Source of the DNA: M55B111 sp964614065
Lineage (GTDB): Bacteria; Bipolaricaulota; Bipolaricaulia; M55B111
Reading direction: 5' to 3'
Length of the DNA: 15,637 nucleotides
NCBI GenBank assembly: GCA_964614065.1
Contig: CAZTJJ010000030.1
Location: 1 to 15,637 of the forward strand
The notes under the pieces were generated by a model that saw nothing but the letters and a program-made list of their open reading frames with translations, was not told where the DNA came from and searched no databases. Below, one piece after another: positions 6,022-13,497 of this stretch (positions are counted from its first letter, which is position 1; each line of letters starts with the position of its first letter). The translations under genes were made by a program, and so were the position numbers.

Positions 6022-6912
6022 ATGCTTATCGGAATTCTTCTTTCTTTGGCAGCGGCTTTGCTTAGTGCTGTCGGTTACGTTGCCGTAAAGCAAGGTTTAG
6101 AAACAGCTAATTATAAACTCTTCATAGTGCTTGGACTTTTTATAGGAGTGGTCCTTTCGGGAGTTCTGCTTTGGTCAATAGGTATAGGATTGAAAGGGTT
6201 GACATTCAAAGGAGCCTTTCCGTTTATTGTCACCGGTGGTTTTGGAGGAGGGTTACTGGCAAGGGTTTCTATTACCAGGGCGACTCACGGAATCGGTGCG
6301 TCCCGGACTCACGCTTTGACCTCAGCCAGCCCGCTGGTAACTGCCGTTTTCGGTGTATTGTTGCTGGGTGAGGTAATCAATTTACAGCTGGGGATAGGAA
6401 TGGGAATAGTAGTAGTTGGAGCGTCCTCTCTTTCCTACTTTATTTACAGTGGCAATTCGGATGTTAATAGCAAAGCAAATATTAGTTCACTGCTTGGCCT
6501 GGCTCTGGCCTTTTACGGGATGATCATGTTTGGTCTTCATCCCATTCTCAGAAAAATTGGCATGGACTTCGGGACTACTCCCCTGCAGGGATCTTTCATT
6601 CGGTTTTTAACCGGTTTCAGCTTTTACGTTCTGTATTTACTAATTACCCACCCAAAAATTAAGGTAGAAATTAACAAAAGGTTCACTTACTACGTAGTGG
6701 CAGGGATTGCGTGGGCAGTTTCTCCAATACTGGCTATATACGCCGTTCAGTATGTCTCGGCAACCGTCTACGCGTCGTTAATGCGAGTGGGACCCCTTTT
6801 TACGGTACTGCTTGCATACTTTTTCTTGAAAGGAATCGAGAAAATAACGTGGAAGATTGGAGTGAACGCTTTGCTTATCGTGCTAGGTGCGATTCTGGTA
6901 TCAACGGCTTGA
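6022..6912 (+). CDS. EamA/DMT superfamily permease
   Basis: A 296-residue inner-membrane protein with about ten hydrophobic segments in two repeated halves of five, as in drug/metabolite transporters (EamA domains). Each half ends in the usual signature: HALTSASPLVTAVFGVLLLGE followed by a G-rich helix in the first (about residues 101-121), and ASLMRVGPLFTVLLAYFFL with GIEKITWKIGVNALLIVLGAILV in the second. The length is standard. These permeases move small metabolites, amino acids or nucleotides; the substrate cannot be read here. No good ribosome site precedes ATG 6022, but the N-terminus (LIGILLSLAAALLSAVGYVAVK) is the expected EamA first helix, so the start should be right. It appears to be a single-gene unit. 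Confidence 0.88.
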   Translation: MLIGILLSLAAALLSAVGYVAVKQGLETANYKLFIVLGLFIGVVLSGVLLWSIGIGLKGLTFKGAFPFIVTGGFGGGLLARVSITRATHGIGASRTHALTSASPLVTAVFGVLLLGEVINLQLGIGMGIVVVGASSLSYFIYSGNSDVNSKANISSLLGLALAFYGMIMFGLHPILRKIGMDFGTTPLQGSFIRFLTGFSFYVLYLLITHPKIKVEINKRFTYYVVAGIAWAVSPILAIYAVQYVSATVYASLMRVGPLFTVLLAYFFLKGIEKITWKIGVNALLIVLGAILVSTA

Positions 6913-7130
6913 GCCGGGACACAGCTGCGGTATTCATAAGCCACTTGGAGCGGCTCTACTATTTGGATAGAAAGGCTAGTGGAACGTAAGCTTCTGCCCA
7001 GTGCCAGGATTAGGGTTGAGATTGAAATGATTATCCAGCTTGGTGAGAGGATAGCGCTTTTAAATATCTACCCTCGTTTGACGCCCAGCTTTCTATATTA
7101 AAGAAGGAAAAAGGTAGTCGGTGGAGAAAT

Positions 7131-7153
7131 GGGCTCGGGCCGGCCCTCTTTTT
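7131..7153 (+). terminator. Possible terminator, GGGC stem with T run
   Basis: GGGC (7131-7134) can pair with GCCC (7143-7146), or GGG/CCC can close around CCGG, followed by CTCTTTTT. The stem is short. It lies 220 bases after the EamA stop, so it may be the end of that transcript or of a small RNA. Confidence 0.35.
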
Positions 7154-7367
7154 GTTATCCTTGCACATTACTTGTTTGTACGTTTCATAGATAATTTCTG
7201 GTGATCAAACGTCCTATGATTTACGATCGGTCCTCTCACTATTCCCCATATACCGTTATGACCCACATTTTATGAATCAAGTAGAACGAAATAGCCAGAA
7301 TGTGGAAATATAGTCTTGGCTAGAGTGGGAGAAAGCGCCTCCCTGTTAATTGCGGTAAAATCAACCA

Positions 7368-7400
7368 AAGATTAATAATATTAACCTCGGTGTTAATCTT
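7368..7400. promoter_or_regulatory. AT-rich inverted repeat with GTTAAT boxes
   Basis: AAGATTAA (7368-7375) and TTAATCTT (7393-7400) are inverted copies; inside them ATTAAC (7380-7385) and GTTAAT (7392-7397) form a second inverted pair, and another GTTAAT lies at 7345-7350. Placed just upstream of the -35 box, this fits an activator or second repressor site. Confidence 0.4.
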
Positions 7401-7413
7401 CTTAACTCAACTC

Positions 7414-7442
7414 TTGACTTATTTAATATACAGCTGTATAAT
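7414..7442 (+). promoter_or_regulatory. Sigma-70 type promoter with overlapping operator palindrome
   Basis: TTGACT (7414-7419), 17-base spacer, perfect TATAAT (7437-7442). The 14-bp perfect palindrome TATACAGCTGTATA (7427-7440) covers the spacer end and most of the -10 box, so a dimeric repressor would compete directly with RNA polymerase. The start codon is 35 bases downstream. Confidence 0.75.
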
Positions 7443-7477
7443 CCTTTCAGAAGTTAAACTTCGGGACGTGATAAAAC

Positions 7478-7855
7478 ATGGCAAATAAAATAATTGGTCA
7501 GTGTCCGGTCTGCGGAGCGGATATGTTGGTGACGGAGCTGGAATGTCCACACTGTCACACCAAGGTAAGTGGGAAGTTCGAACTTGGCAAGTTTTCTCAA
7601 CTGGACCCGGAACAGCTGGAGTTTGTAGAGGTATTCATCAAATTGAGAGGGAATATCAAGGAGGTCGAGGAAGAAATGGGAATCTCCTATCCCACAGTCC
7701 GAAAGAAGCTGGACAAAGTTATCCAGGCTCTCGGTTTTAGCCCGGAAGAGAGCCCGGAAGATATCAAAGCGGAAGAACGAGTTGATGTACTGGCTGCACT
7801 GGAAAAGGGCGACATAGAGTACAGCGAAGCCATAAAAAAACTAAAGAACCTTTGA
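7478..7855 (+). CDS. DUF2089 family zinc-ribbon/HTH protein
   Basis: A 125-residue protein with an N-terminal zinc ribbon, C9-x2-C12 and C23-x2-C26, then a helix-turn-helix at about residues 58-88 (GNIKEVEEEMGISYPTVRKK) and an acidic C-terminal tail (about 100-125) resembling the YvlB N-terminal SHOCT-like helix pair (VLAALEKGDIEYSEAIKKL). This is the DUF2089 architecture, thought to be a DNA-binding regulator. It is first in an operon with a YvlB-like protein, a pairing I know from many Bacillota. It may bind the palindrome in its own promoter. The ribosome site (GGGACGTGAT) is weak but the Cys-ribbon N-terminus fixes the start. The DNA target is unproven. Confidence 0.88.
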   Translation: MANKIIGQCPVCGADMLVTELECPHCHTKVSGKFELGKFSQLDPEQLEFVEVFIKLRGNIKEVEEEMGISYPTVRKKLDKVIQALGFSPEESPEDIKAEERVDVLAALEKGDIEYSEAIKKLKNL

Positions 7856-7868
7856 GGAGGGATCACAA

Positions 7869-8252
7869 ATGAGCGAAGAACGAAAGAGAATACTAAAAAT
7901 GTTGGATGAGGGAAAAATCAACGTAGACGAAGCCGAAGAGCTTCTGTCTACGGTGGAAGATAGTGTAGAGTCAGGCAGCAGTGGAGCTATACCGGTACGA
8001 AGTACCGAAGAGGCAAGCGCGCTGAAGATTATCGTGACAGAAGCAGGCGAAGAAGAGGTAAATATTTCTATTCCCATGCAGCTAGTTAAGATGCTGAAAA
8101 GTTTCATTCCTGCCAGTGCAAAGGAGAAGCTCGACGAAAAGGGTGTGAGTATCGACAAAGTGATGGAGCAAATCAAAAAAGGAGCATTTGACGGTAAACT
8201 TGTCGATATCAAGGAAGGGAAGAGCCACGTAGAGATAATGCTGGTCAAGTAG
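7869..8252 (+). CDS. YvlB-like SHOCT-domain protein
   Basis: A 127-residue soluble protein. Residues 1-28 (MSEERKRILKMLDEGKINVDE then AEELL) form the short helical hairpin found at the N-terminus of YvlB and related envelope-stress proteins. A low-complexity Ser/Glu linker follows to about 48, then a compact domain with strands (LKIIVTE, VNISIP, HVEIMLVK) and a helix (LVKMLKSFIPASAKEKL), like the hydrophilic domain paired with DUF2089 proteins. No signal peptide or TM is seen. GAGGAGG at 7854-7860 lies eight bases before ATG, overlapping the DUF2089 stop, so the two are coupled. Exact biochemical role is unknown. Confidence 0.8.
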   Translation: MSEERKRILKMLDEGKINVDEAEELLSTVEDSVESGSSGAIPVRSTEEASALKIIVTEAGEEEVNISIPMQLVKMLKSFIPASAKEKLDEKGVSIDKVMEQIKKGAFDGKLVDIKEGKSHVEIMLVK

Positions 8253-8262
8253 AAGGAGTTAT

Positions 8263-8544
8263 ATGCTAGAAACTCTGGAAAACCGAGATTTCATGAATCT
8301 TTGGCTGGGGCAGCTCCTCTCTCGTCTCGGGGATGGAATACACGAGATTGCCCTGGCCTGGCTTATACTGGAATTGACCGGGTCCGCAATATCTATGGGT
8401 GCCATCCTGGCGGTCAGTGTAACGCCGAATTTATTGTTTGGATTGCCAGCTGGTATCATCCCATTGTTGTTTGCTATTGGTAGCTTAACGGTTCTGGCTG
8501 CAGTGGCCACCTTCAAGTCCCCAGCAATCATGACCGCTCGATAA
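8263..8544 (+). pseudogene. Internally deleted MFS transporter remnant
   Basis: The 93-residue product starts like a full MFS protein: NLWLGQLLSRLGDGIHEIAL, then AWLILELTGSAISMGAILAVS and LLFGLPAG (TM1 and TM2). At about residue 64 (near 8452), where the family continues with a charged VDRWDRR-type loop, it jumps to a segment that looks like the last TM and tail (IIPLLFAIGSLTVLAAVATF, then SPAI). The frame is kept, so an in-frame deletion of about ten TMs is the simplest reading. AAGGAG at 8253-8258 gives it a good ribosome site and it is third in the DUF2089 operon. It may still make a two- or three-helix peptide, but transport is not expected. A true small membrane protein is the alternative. 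Confidence 0.7.
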
Positions 8545-8596
8545 GAGAATAAAAAGTCTTAACCTAACCACTTCCTACACACTCTATTTCATATCT

Positions 8597-8625
8597 TTGA
8601 CGTCATTCTGTTGATTTGATATATC
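8597..8625 (+). promoter_or_regulatory. Probable promoter of the aldehyde oxidoreductase gene
   Basis: TTGACG (8597-8602), 17-base spacer and TATATC (8620-8625), in an AT-rich 160-base gap; a TATAAT at 8639-8644 is nearby without a well-spaced -35. The 5' leader would be about 75 bases. Confidence 0.5.
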
Positions 8626-8707
8626 CTCAGTATAAGAATATAATACTATCTAAATACTACCTAATCAGATATCCTTAATTTCAGTTTTACTTTGTTATCA
8701 GAGTGAG

Positions 8708-10501
8708 GTGACTAAGATCGATCAAGATAAGTTATTACGCGTAAACTTGACAGAAGGCGAGGTATTCACGGAAACCCTTCCCAATGATTGGCTAAAGAGA
8801 TTTATCGGTGGAAAAGGCCTTGGGGCAGCGCTGCTTTTTGAGAATAACGAGCCGAATGTTGACCCCCTTTCGCCCGAGAACAATCTGATCTTCACCTGGG
8901 GACCTTTTCTGGGTATTGCTCCAGGTGCCTCCAGGTACTGTGTGGTCACGAAATCACCCCTTACAGGGACTTTTCTGGATAGCTATTCTGGTGGACATTT
9001 TCCCAGCCATTTGAGGTTTAACCTCCCCGATTACAGAGCGATTATCATTACCGGTAAATCCAAAGATCCAGTGATTTTGGAGATCGATCAAGGGGATGTA
9101 GGGCTAGTGGATGGTAGTGAATATCTTGGAAAAACCACAAGGGAGATGGCTTCAGCAAAGGAGGGATTCTTGGAGACCTCAATTGGTCCTGCTGGAGAAA
9201 ACCTGGTTAAATTTTCCACTATCTCTTCAGATGGTGGCACGCATCACGCCGGCCGGGGAGGGGCAGGGGCGGTTATGGGATCGAAGAATTTAAAAGCTGT
9301 ATTCGTAAAGAGAACCTCCAAGCCGGACGAGTTGCCCAGGTTGGGTGATTTACAGAGGGAGCAACTCAAATACTTGAGTACCAGTGATAATACAAAGTGG
9401 GCTCGCGAAGAAGGGACTATTGGTACCCTGGCCCCAATGAACGAAGTAGGGGCATTGCCCACCAGAAACTGGACAAAAGGGCGATTCAAAAGGGCAAATG
9501 AGATAGATGACAAAGCAGTTGCGAACGTTACAGCTAACCGGGAATCATGTTATTTATGCCCTATTGCTTGTGGCTATAACTTGAAGTTTGCCGCAGGCAC
9601 AGAAAACGAGTGGGAAACAAATAAGGGGCCTGAATACGAAACTACCGTGATGAACGGTTCACTTACGGAGATAGCAAATCTCGAGGATGTCGCCAGGATA
9701 GGAGATCTGTGTGACGGCCTTGGGCTAGATACAATTAGTACGGGCAACGCTATTAGCTGGGCAATGGAGTGTTCCGAAAAAGGCTTGATCGGTTATGAAA
9801 TTGACTTCGGAGACGGGGACGAAGCTGCCGATCTCGTTCAGAAGATTGCCTGTAGAGAGGGGATTGGTGATTTGCTGGCGGAAGGTACTAAGTATGCGGG
9901 GCAACATTACGGCGGAAAGGCCCAGGAAGCTTCAGTAGAGATTAAAGGTCTGGAATTTCCGTCTTTTGAGCCCCGGGGTTCATTTAGCATGGCTTTGGCT
10001 TACGCGACAAGCGACAGGGGTGCCTGCCACCAACGTGCCTATCCAATCAGCACTGATGCTTTAGGTGGGGAAAGAGATCCTTACTCCATTCAGGGACATC
10101 CCGAAGCGGTAATCCCGGACCAAAATCTTCGCAGTATGACCTATTCCTTAATAACGTGTGACTTTACTGCCTATCAGTTAGAGCAGGTACAAGATTGGTT
10201 ATCGGCGTTTGGTTACGACTACTCAGAGAAAGATTTAGAAATAGTAGGGGAACGCATTTGGAACCTGAGTCGTCTGTATAACGTAAGAGAAGGATTCTCT
10301 CGAAAAGATGACAAATTGCCGGAAAGAATGAAAACTCCATTAAAAGGGGAGGGCCCTGCAAAGGGAAACTACATTACTCAGAAAGATTTTGAACAGATGT
10401 TAAGCCGTTACTACAAATTGAGAGGTTGGGACCGGGATGGTAAACCAAAGTCGGAAAAGGTTACTGAACTCAATTTAGAGCAATTTGCACAAAATATGTA
10501 G
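8708..10501 (+). CDS. aor: Aldehyde:ferredoxin oxidoreductase (tungsten enzyme)
   Basis: A 597-residue protein of the AOR family, standard length. It oxidises an aldehyde to the carboxylic acid with ferredoxin as acceptor, or the reverse, using a tungsten bis-pterin and one [4Fe-4S] cluster in the cytoplasm. Seen: N-terminal domain with RFIGGKGLGAALLFE (31-45) and GPFLGIAPGASRYCVVTKSP (65-84); GRGGAGAVMGSKNLKA (182-197); cluster cysteines C281-x2-C284-x3-C288 with the fourth likely C484; and the pterin motif GLGLDTISTG (337-346). GTG 8708 starts right at the expected N-terminus; no ATG occurs until far inside, and GAGTGAGG just before gives poor spacing. The SDR gene follows after 24 bases. 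The aldehyde substrate is not readable; no maturation or W-transport genes are in the window. Confidence 0.93.
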   Translation: MTKIDQDKLLRVNLTEGEVFTETLPNDWLKRFIGGKGLGAALLFENNEPNVDPLSPENNLIFTWGPFLGIAPGASRYCVVTKSPLTGTFLDSYSGGHFPSHLRFNLPDYRAIIITGKSKDPVILEIDQGDVGLVDGSEYLGKTTREMASAKEGFLETSIGPAGENLVKFSTISSDGGTHHAGRGGAGAVMGSKNLKAVFVKRTSKPDELPRLGDLQREQLKYLSTSDNTKWAREEGTIGTLAPMNEVGALPTRNWTKGRFKRANEIDDKAVANVTANRESCYLCPIACGYNLKFAAGTENEWETNKGPEYETTVMNGSLTEIANLEDVARIGDLCDGLGLDTISTGNAISWAMECSEKGLIGYEIDFGDGDEAADLVQKIACREGIGDLLAEGTKYAGQHYGGKAQEASVEIKGLEFPSFEPRGSFSMALAYATSDRGACHQRAYPISTDALGGERDPYSIQGHPEAVIPDQNLRSMTYSLITCDFTAYQLEQVQDWLSAFGYDYSEKDLEIVGERIWNLSRLYNVREGFSRKDDKLPERMKTPLKGEGPAKGNYITQKDFEQMLSRYYKLRGWDRDGKPKSEKVTELNLEQFAQNM

Positions 10502-10525
10502 AATTTGCATGAGGAGGTAGAGTAA

Positions 10526-11311
10526 ATGTCAGAAGGTCAATTAACAGGAGATGTGGCTTTAGTTACAGGTTCGGGAGCCGGAAATGGCGAAGCTATAGCT
10601 AAAAAGCTTGCAGGGATGGGTGCCAAGATAGTGGTTAACGATATTGACCAGGAGAAAGCTAAATCGGTGGGTAAAGAGATCGAAGGTGCCGGTGGCGAAG
10701 TCCTGGTAACTGTGGGGGACGCGACCAAACAGGGGGATGTAAAGGAAGTTTCGGAAAAAGCAAATCAGAAGTTTGGCAAAGTCGATATTCTGGTCAATAA
10801 CGTGGGATTGTTTGAAGCAATTAAATTCACCGAGATGAAAATGGAGGATTGGCGAAGATACATGGCCCTGAACCTGGATAGCATGTATATGTATACCTAT
10901 GAAATTCTTCCGGGAATGTTAGAACGGGGGCATGGAAAGATAGTGAACATCTCCTCAGATGCTGGTAAATCTGGATATTCCGAGCTGGTTGCCTATTCTG
11001 CTGCCAAGCACGGAGTGGTAGGTTTTACAAGGGGGCTGGCCAAGGAAGTGGCTGGAGATGGGATAAACGTGAACGCAGTCTGTCCAGGTTACATAGAAAC
11101 GGACATGCACTGGGCTTTCCTGGATCAGTGGGCAGAAGCTACCGGTAAAACTAGTGAAGAAATCGAAGAGGAAGCAATTGCTGGAATTCCACTTGGAAAG
11201 TTTGGTCAGCCGGAGTACGTAGCGGATGTAGTTGGATTTTTGGTTTCACCCGCTACCGAGTGGATGACCGGACAAGCCATAAATATCAGTGGAGGATTAG
11301 AAACTCATTGA
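10526..11311 (+). CDS. Short-chain dehydrogenase/reductase (SDR), classical type
   Basis: A 261-residue classical SDR. Cofactor motif TGSGAGNG (14-21), D39 and D41 at the end of the second strand favouring NAD(H), NNVG at 91-94 (usual NNAG), and catalytic N116, S144, Y157 and K161 (YSAAK). The C-terminal half has VNAVCPGYIETDM and INISGG, normal for FabG-like and glucose-dehydrogenase-like members. It reduces or oxidises an alcohol/ketone pair in the cytoplasm; the substrate is unknown. GAGGAGGT lies eight to nine bases before ATG, a strong site. It sits between the aldehyde oxidoreductase (24 bases) and the betaine-binding protein (73 bases), so co-transcription is likely; an aldehyde or alcohol shared with the oxidoreductase is an inference. 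Confidence 0.92.
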   Translation: MSEGQLTGDVALVTGSGAGNGEAIAKKLAGMGAKIVVNDIDQEKAKSVGKEIEGAGGEVLVTVGDATKQGDVKEVSEKANQKFGKVDILVNNVGLFEAIKFTEMKMEDWRRYMALNLDSMYMYTYEILPGMLERGHGKIVNISSDAGKSGYSELVAYSAAKHGVVGFTRGLAKEVAGDGINVNAVCPGYIETDMHWAFLDQWAEATGKTSEEIEEEAIAGIPLGKFGQPEYVADVVGFLVSPATEWMTGQAINISGGLETH

Positions 11312-11384
11312 TCAATGGAGGTGATACGAATATCGGTGAAGAAAACGTTTTGATGATTCCCGATTACAGTATCAGGAGGTATTT

Positions 11385-12347
11385 ATGAGAAAGAAACTTT
11401 TTTATCTATTAGTAGTGTCTTTGATATTTGTGTTCTTAATTGGTGGAGGTCTTATCGCGCAGGCTAAGCAGCCGGAAGTCAGGTTTGGTTACATAAATTG
11501 GCCTGGTGTGACTGTGAAGACCCAGGTGGCTAAACTGTTGTTAGAAACCTTAGGTTACAAAGTCGAAGCTATCCAGCTTCAAGTTCCTGCAACTTACAAG
11601 GCTCTATCTACCGACGACCTGGATGTATTTCTCGGTGGCTGGATACCGACGATGTTGACGTATCTACGTCCATATTTCGAAGATGGCACCATCGACAAGC
11701 TAGCCGTTAACCTTAACGAAACGGTGTATCGAAACGCCGTGCCCAAGTACGTCTGGGATGCAGGTGTTCATTCTCTGGCAGATTTGGACAAGCCGGAATT
11801 CCGGGACAAATTTGATCTAAACGACGACGGTCAGCCGGAGTTTTACGGGATAGAACCGGGAAACGAGGGAAACAAGATCGATATTGATGCTATAGAGAAC
11901 GATACCTACGGCCTGGGCGACTGGGACTTTATCGCGAGTAGTACCGCCGGAATGCTCTCACAGGTAAAGAAGGCTGCCAAGAATGAAGATTGGATAGTGT
12001 TCCTCGGTTGGAAGCCTCATTGGATGAACATTGAGTGGGAGCTCAAGTATCTAAAAGATCCAGAGAGGATTTGGCCTGAACCAGGACAAGAGGTTGTTTG
12101 GACTCTCTCTAGAACTGGTTTACATGAAGATATGCCAAACGCCTACAACTTCTTTAAGCAGTTTAAGGTTACGCCGGCATGGCAGAGTAACTGGATATAC
12201 GAGTATACCTATGCCGGAAACGAACCGGAAGATATTGCTGAAACATGGATCAAGAATCATCTGGATGCCGTTGACGTCTGGGTGTATGACATCAAGTCTG
12301 TAAATGGAGACCGAGCTCGTGACGTTATAAGAGCAAAGTACGAGTAA
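11385..12347 (+). CDS. proX: Glycine betaine/proline-betaine ABC transporter substrate-binding protein
   Basis: A 320-residue exported binding protein of the ProX/OpuAC type. The signal peptide runs from MRKKLFYLLVV to about AQA at residue 27; no lipobox cysteine is present, so in a diderm it would be free in the periplasm. Family marks: GYINWPGVTVKTQVAKLLLE (36-55), DVFLGGWIPTM (78-88), the metal-loop-like DLNDDGQPEFYG, and FLGWKPHWMNIEWELKYL with Trp residues for the aromatic box that cages the quaternary amine. It delivers betaine to the permease for osmoprotection or as a methyl/carbon source. AGGAGGT six bases before ATG is strong. A hairpin follows at 12359-12389, before the permease gene; the family ATPase is absent from the window. 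Confidence 0.93.
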   Translation: MRKKLFYLLVVSLIFVFLIGGGLIAQAKQPEVRFGYINWPGVTVKTQVAKLLLETLGYKVEAIQLQVPATYKALSTDDLDVFLGGWIPTMLTYLRPYFEDGTIDKLAVNLNETVYRNAVPKYVWDAGVHSLADLDKPEFRDKFDLNDDGQPEFYGIEPGNEGNKIDIDAIENDTYGLGDWDFIASSTAGMLSQVKKAAKNEDWIVFLGWKPHWMNIEWELKYLKDPERIWPEPGQEVVWTLSRTGLHEDMPNAYNFFKQFKVTPAWQSNWIYEYTYAGNEPEDIAETWIKNHLDAVDVWVYDIKSVNGDRARDVIRAKYE

Positions 12348-12358
12348 TAGTTTAGTAT

Positions 12359-12389
12359 GGCCCGCCTTTTTCTTTTAAGAGGGCGGGCC
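12359..12389 (+). terminator. GC-rich hairpin between proX and proW
   Basis: GGCCCGCC (12359-12366) pairs perfectly with GGCGGGCC (12382-12389), with an inner TCTT/AAGA pair, tail TTGAATTT. The tail is poor in T, so termination may be partial, giving more binding protein than permease, or the stem may protect the proX message. Confidence 0.55.
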
Positions 12390-12423
12390 TTGAATTTAAT
12401 ATGTAATTCTCTTGAGTCAATAA

Positions 12424-12444
12424 CCCCGCCCCAAGATACGGGGC
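12424..12444. mobile_element. IS200/IS605-end-like hairpin, possible remnant
   Basis: CCCCG pairs with CGGGG (12424-12428 with 12439-12443), alternatively GCCCC with GGGGC, in the context AACCCCGCCCC...GGGGCTTCC. That layout recalls the sub-terminal hairpins of IS200/IS605 elements. No transposase or TnpB gene is nearby, so at most an end is left. Confidence 0.3.
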
Positions 12445-12500
12445 TTCCTCGGCAAGTTTGGGTGATAGTGATGGTTCTAGTTCACTGGTATGAACATTTG

Positions 12501-13319
12501 ATGTCTTTTTTGGAAATCAAGCTTCCGGTGGATACTGGCGTAGAGTCTACAATAGACTTTTTGACCACCAATTTAGCTGTACCCCTGGAAGCCTTCTCTG
12601 ATTTTTTACTAAGTGTTTCTAATGCCCTGGATTTTGTGTTCCTGTCTATTCCTGTTCTCCTCTTTATCGTTTTGATCGCTGTGTTAATGGTTTTTGTCAG
12701 GAGTTGGAAGCATGGCTTATTCGCCTTTGTAGCCCTGCTATTGATGTTTAATCTGGGCCTTTGGGAAGCAACTATTATGACGCTATCTCTTGTCCTGACT
12801 GCTGCACTTCTATCGGTAGGCGTCGGTATACCACTGGGAATCTTGACTGCGCACAGCGAGATAGCGTTTACAATTATCCGGCCCATTCTGGATTTCATGC
12901 AGACAATTCCTCCCTTTGTCTACCTAATACCTGCTATGATGTTCTTCGGCTTGGGTAAAGTACCAGCAATTGCCGCGACTTTCGTTTTCGCCACCCCGCC
13001 TGCAGTTCGGTTAACCAGATTAGGTTTCGAAGAAATTCCCGGGGAAATCATAGAGGCAGGAAAGGCGTTTGGTGCGAACTCCTGGCAGATGCTGTGGAAG
13101 GTCGAATTTCCGCTGGCTACCTCGTCTATCATGGTTGGAATCAACCAGACCATTATGATGTCTCTATCCATGATGGTTATTGCAGCAATGATTGGTGCCA
13201 AAGGTCTTGGACAGGAAGTGTTAAGATCGTTGTCCTGGATTGATGTGGGAATGGGTTTTGAAGCGGGAATAGGCATTGTCATTTTAGCTATCATTATTGA
13301 TCGCTTGGTTACTGGATAG
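12501..13319 (+). CDS. proW: Glycine betaine ABC transporter permease
   Basis: A 272-residue inner-membrane permease of the ProW/OpuAB type, with about six TMs and the BPD transmembrane module. The ATPase-contact EAA loop reads EIIEAGKAFGANSWQMLWKVEFPLA. Preceding PILDFMQTIPPFVYLIP, and MMSLSMMVIAAMIGAKGLGQEVL after it, are hallmark ProW stretches. Start is uncertain: ATG 12501 gives the usual MSFLEIKLPV N-terminus but lacks a clear ribosome site; ATG 12471 has GGGTGAT five bases upstream. The in-frame ATG at 12357 lies in the terminator stem and is rejected. The C-terminus ends early after IIIDRLVTG, a few residues shorter than I expect. It pairs with the proX product; the ATPase must come from elsewhere. 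Confidence 0.9.
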   Translation: MSFLEIKLPVDTGVESTIDFLTTNLAVPLEAFSDFLLSVSNALDFVFLSIPVLLFIVLIAVLMVFVRSWKHGLFAFVALLLMFNLGLWEATIMTLSLVLTAALLSVGVGIPLGILTAHSEIAFTIIRPILDFMQTIPPFVYLIPAMMFFGLGKVPAIAATFVFATPPAVRLTRLGFEEIPGEIIEAGKAFGANSWQMLWKVEFPLATSSIMVGINQTIMMSLSMMVIAAMIGAKGLGQEVLRSLSWIDVGMGFEAGIGIVILAIIIDRLVTG

Positions 13320-13497
13320 AATAATTGTTGAAGTGATCCATGCCGATATCTATTCGTTCTACCACATTCTGTACGCCGGGCGGTGGCTCCCGCCTCTGGT
13401 AGCGCTATTTCACATAGAGAACCACATGGCGAGTGAGGCTTCTTCTGTAGCTGTAGAGAAGCTTCCGACATCCATAAATTCTTCATGATCAACGCAG
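13320..13497. other. Hairpins between proW and the methyltransferase remnant
   Basis: GGCGG/CCGCC (13379-13383 with 13390-13394) and a nine-pair stem GAGGCTTCT/AGAAGCTTC (13435-13443 with 13457-13465, one G-T pair). Neither has a T run. They lie between two convergent reading frames and may act as bidirectional ends. No gene is seen here. Confidence 0.4.

Larger units (their letters stand above)
6913..7413. other. Gene-free region upstream of the DUF2089 operon
   Basis: About 500 bases with no recognisable gene or remnant on either strand. It contains a G+C-rich stem-loop with T run (7131-7153), a distant CCACATT/AATGTGG pair (about 7264 and 7300), a small GGGAG/CTCCC hairpin (7327-7343), and AT-rich GTTAAT-type boxes approaching the promoter. 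Confidence 0.5.

Noticed and set aside
6913..7060. Possible gene remnant after the EamA gene
   Set aside because: Short open stretches exist in two plus frames but none carries a motif I can assign.
12357..12500. N-terminal extension of the permease to ATG 12357
   Set aside because: It would translate the GC stem and the IS-like hairpin and does not resemble ProW N-termini; ATG 12501 gives the family start.
12920..13492. 190-codon minus-strand frame opposite proW
   Set aside because: It is antisense to the conserved permease core and its peptide mirrors codon constraints there; no ribosome site or family match.
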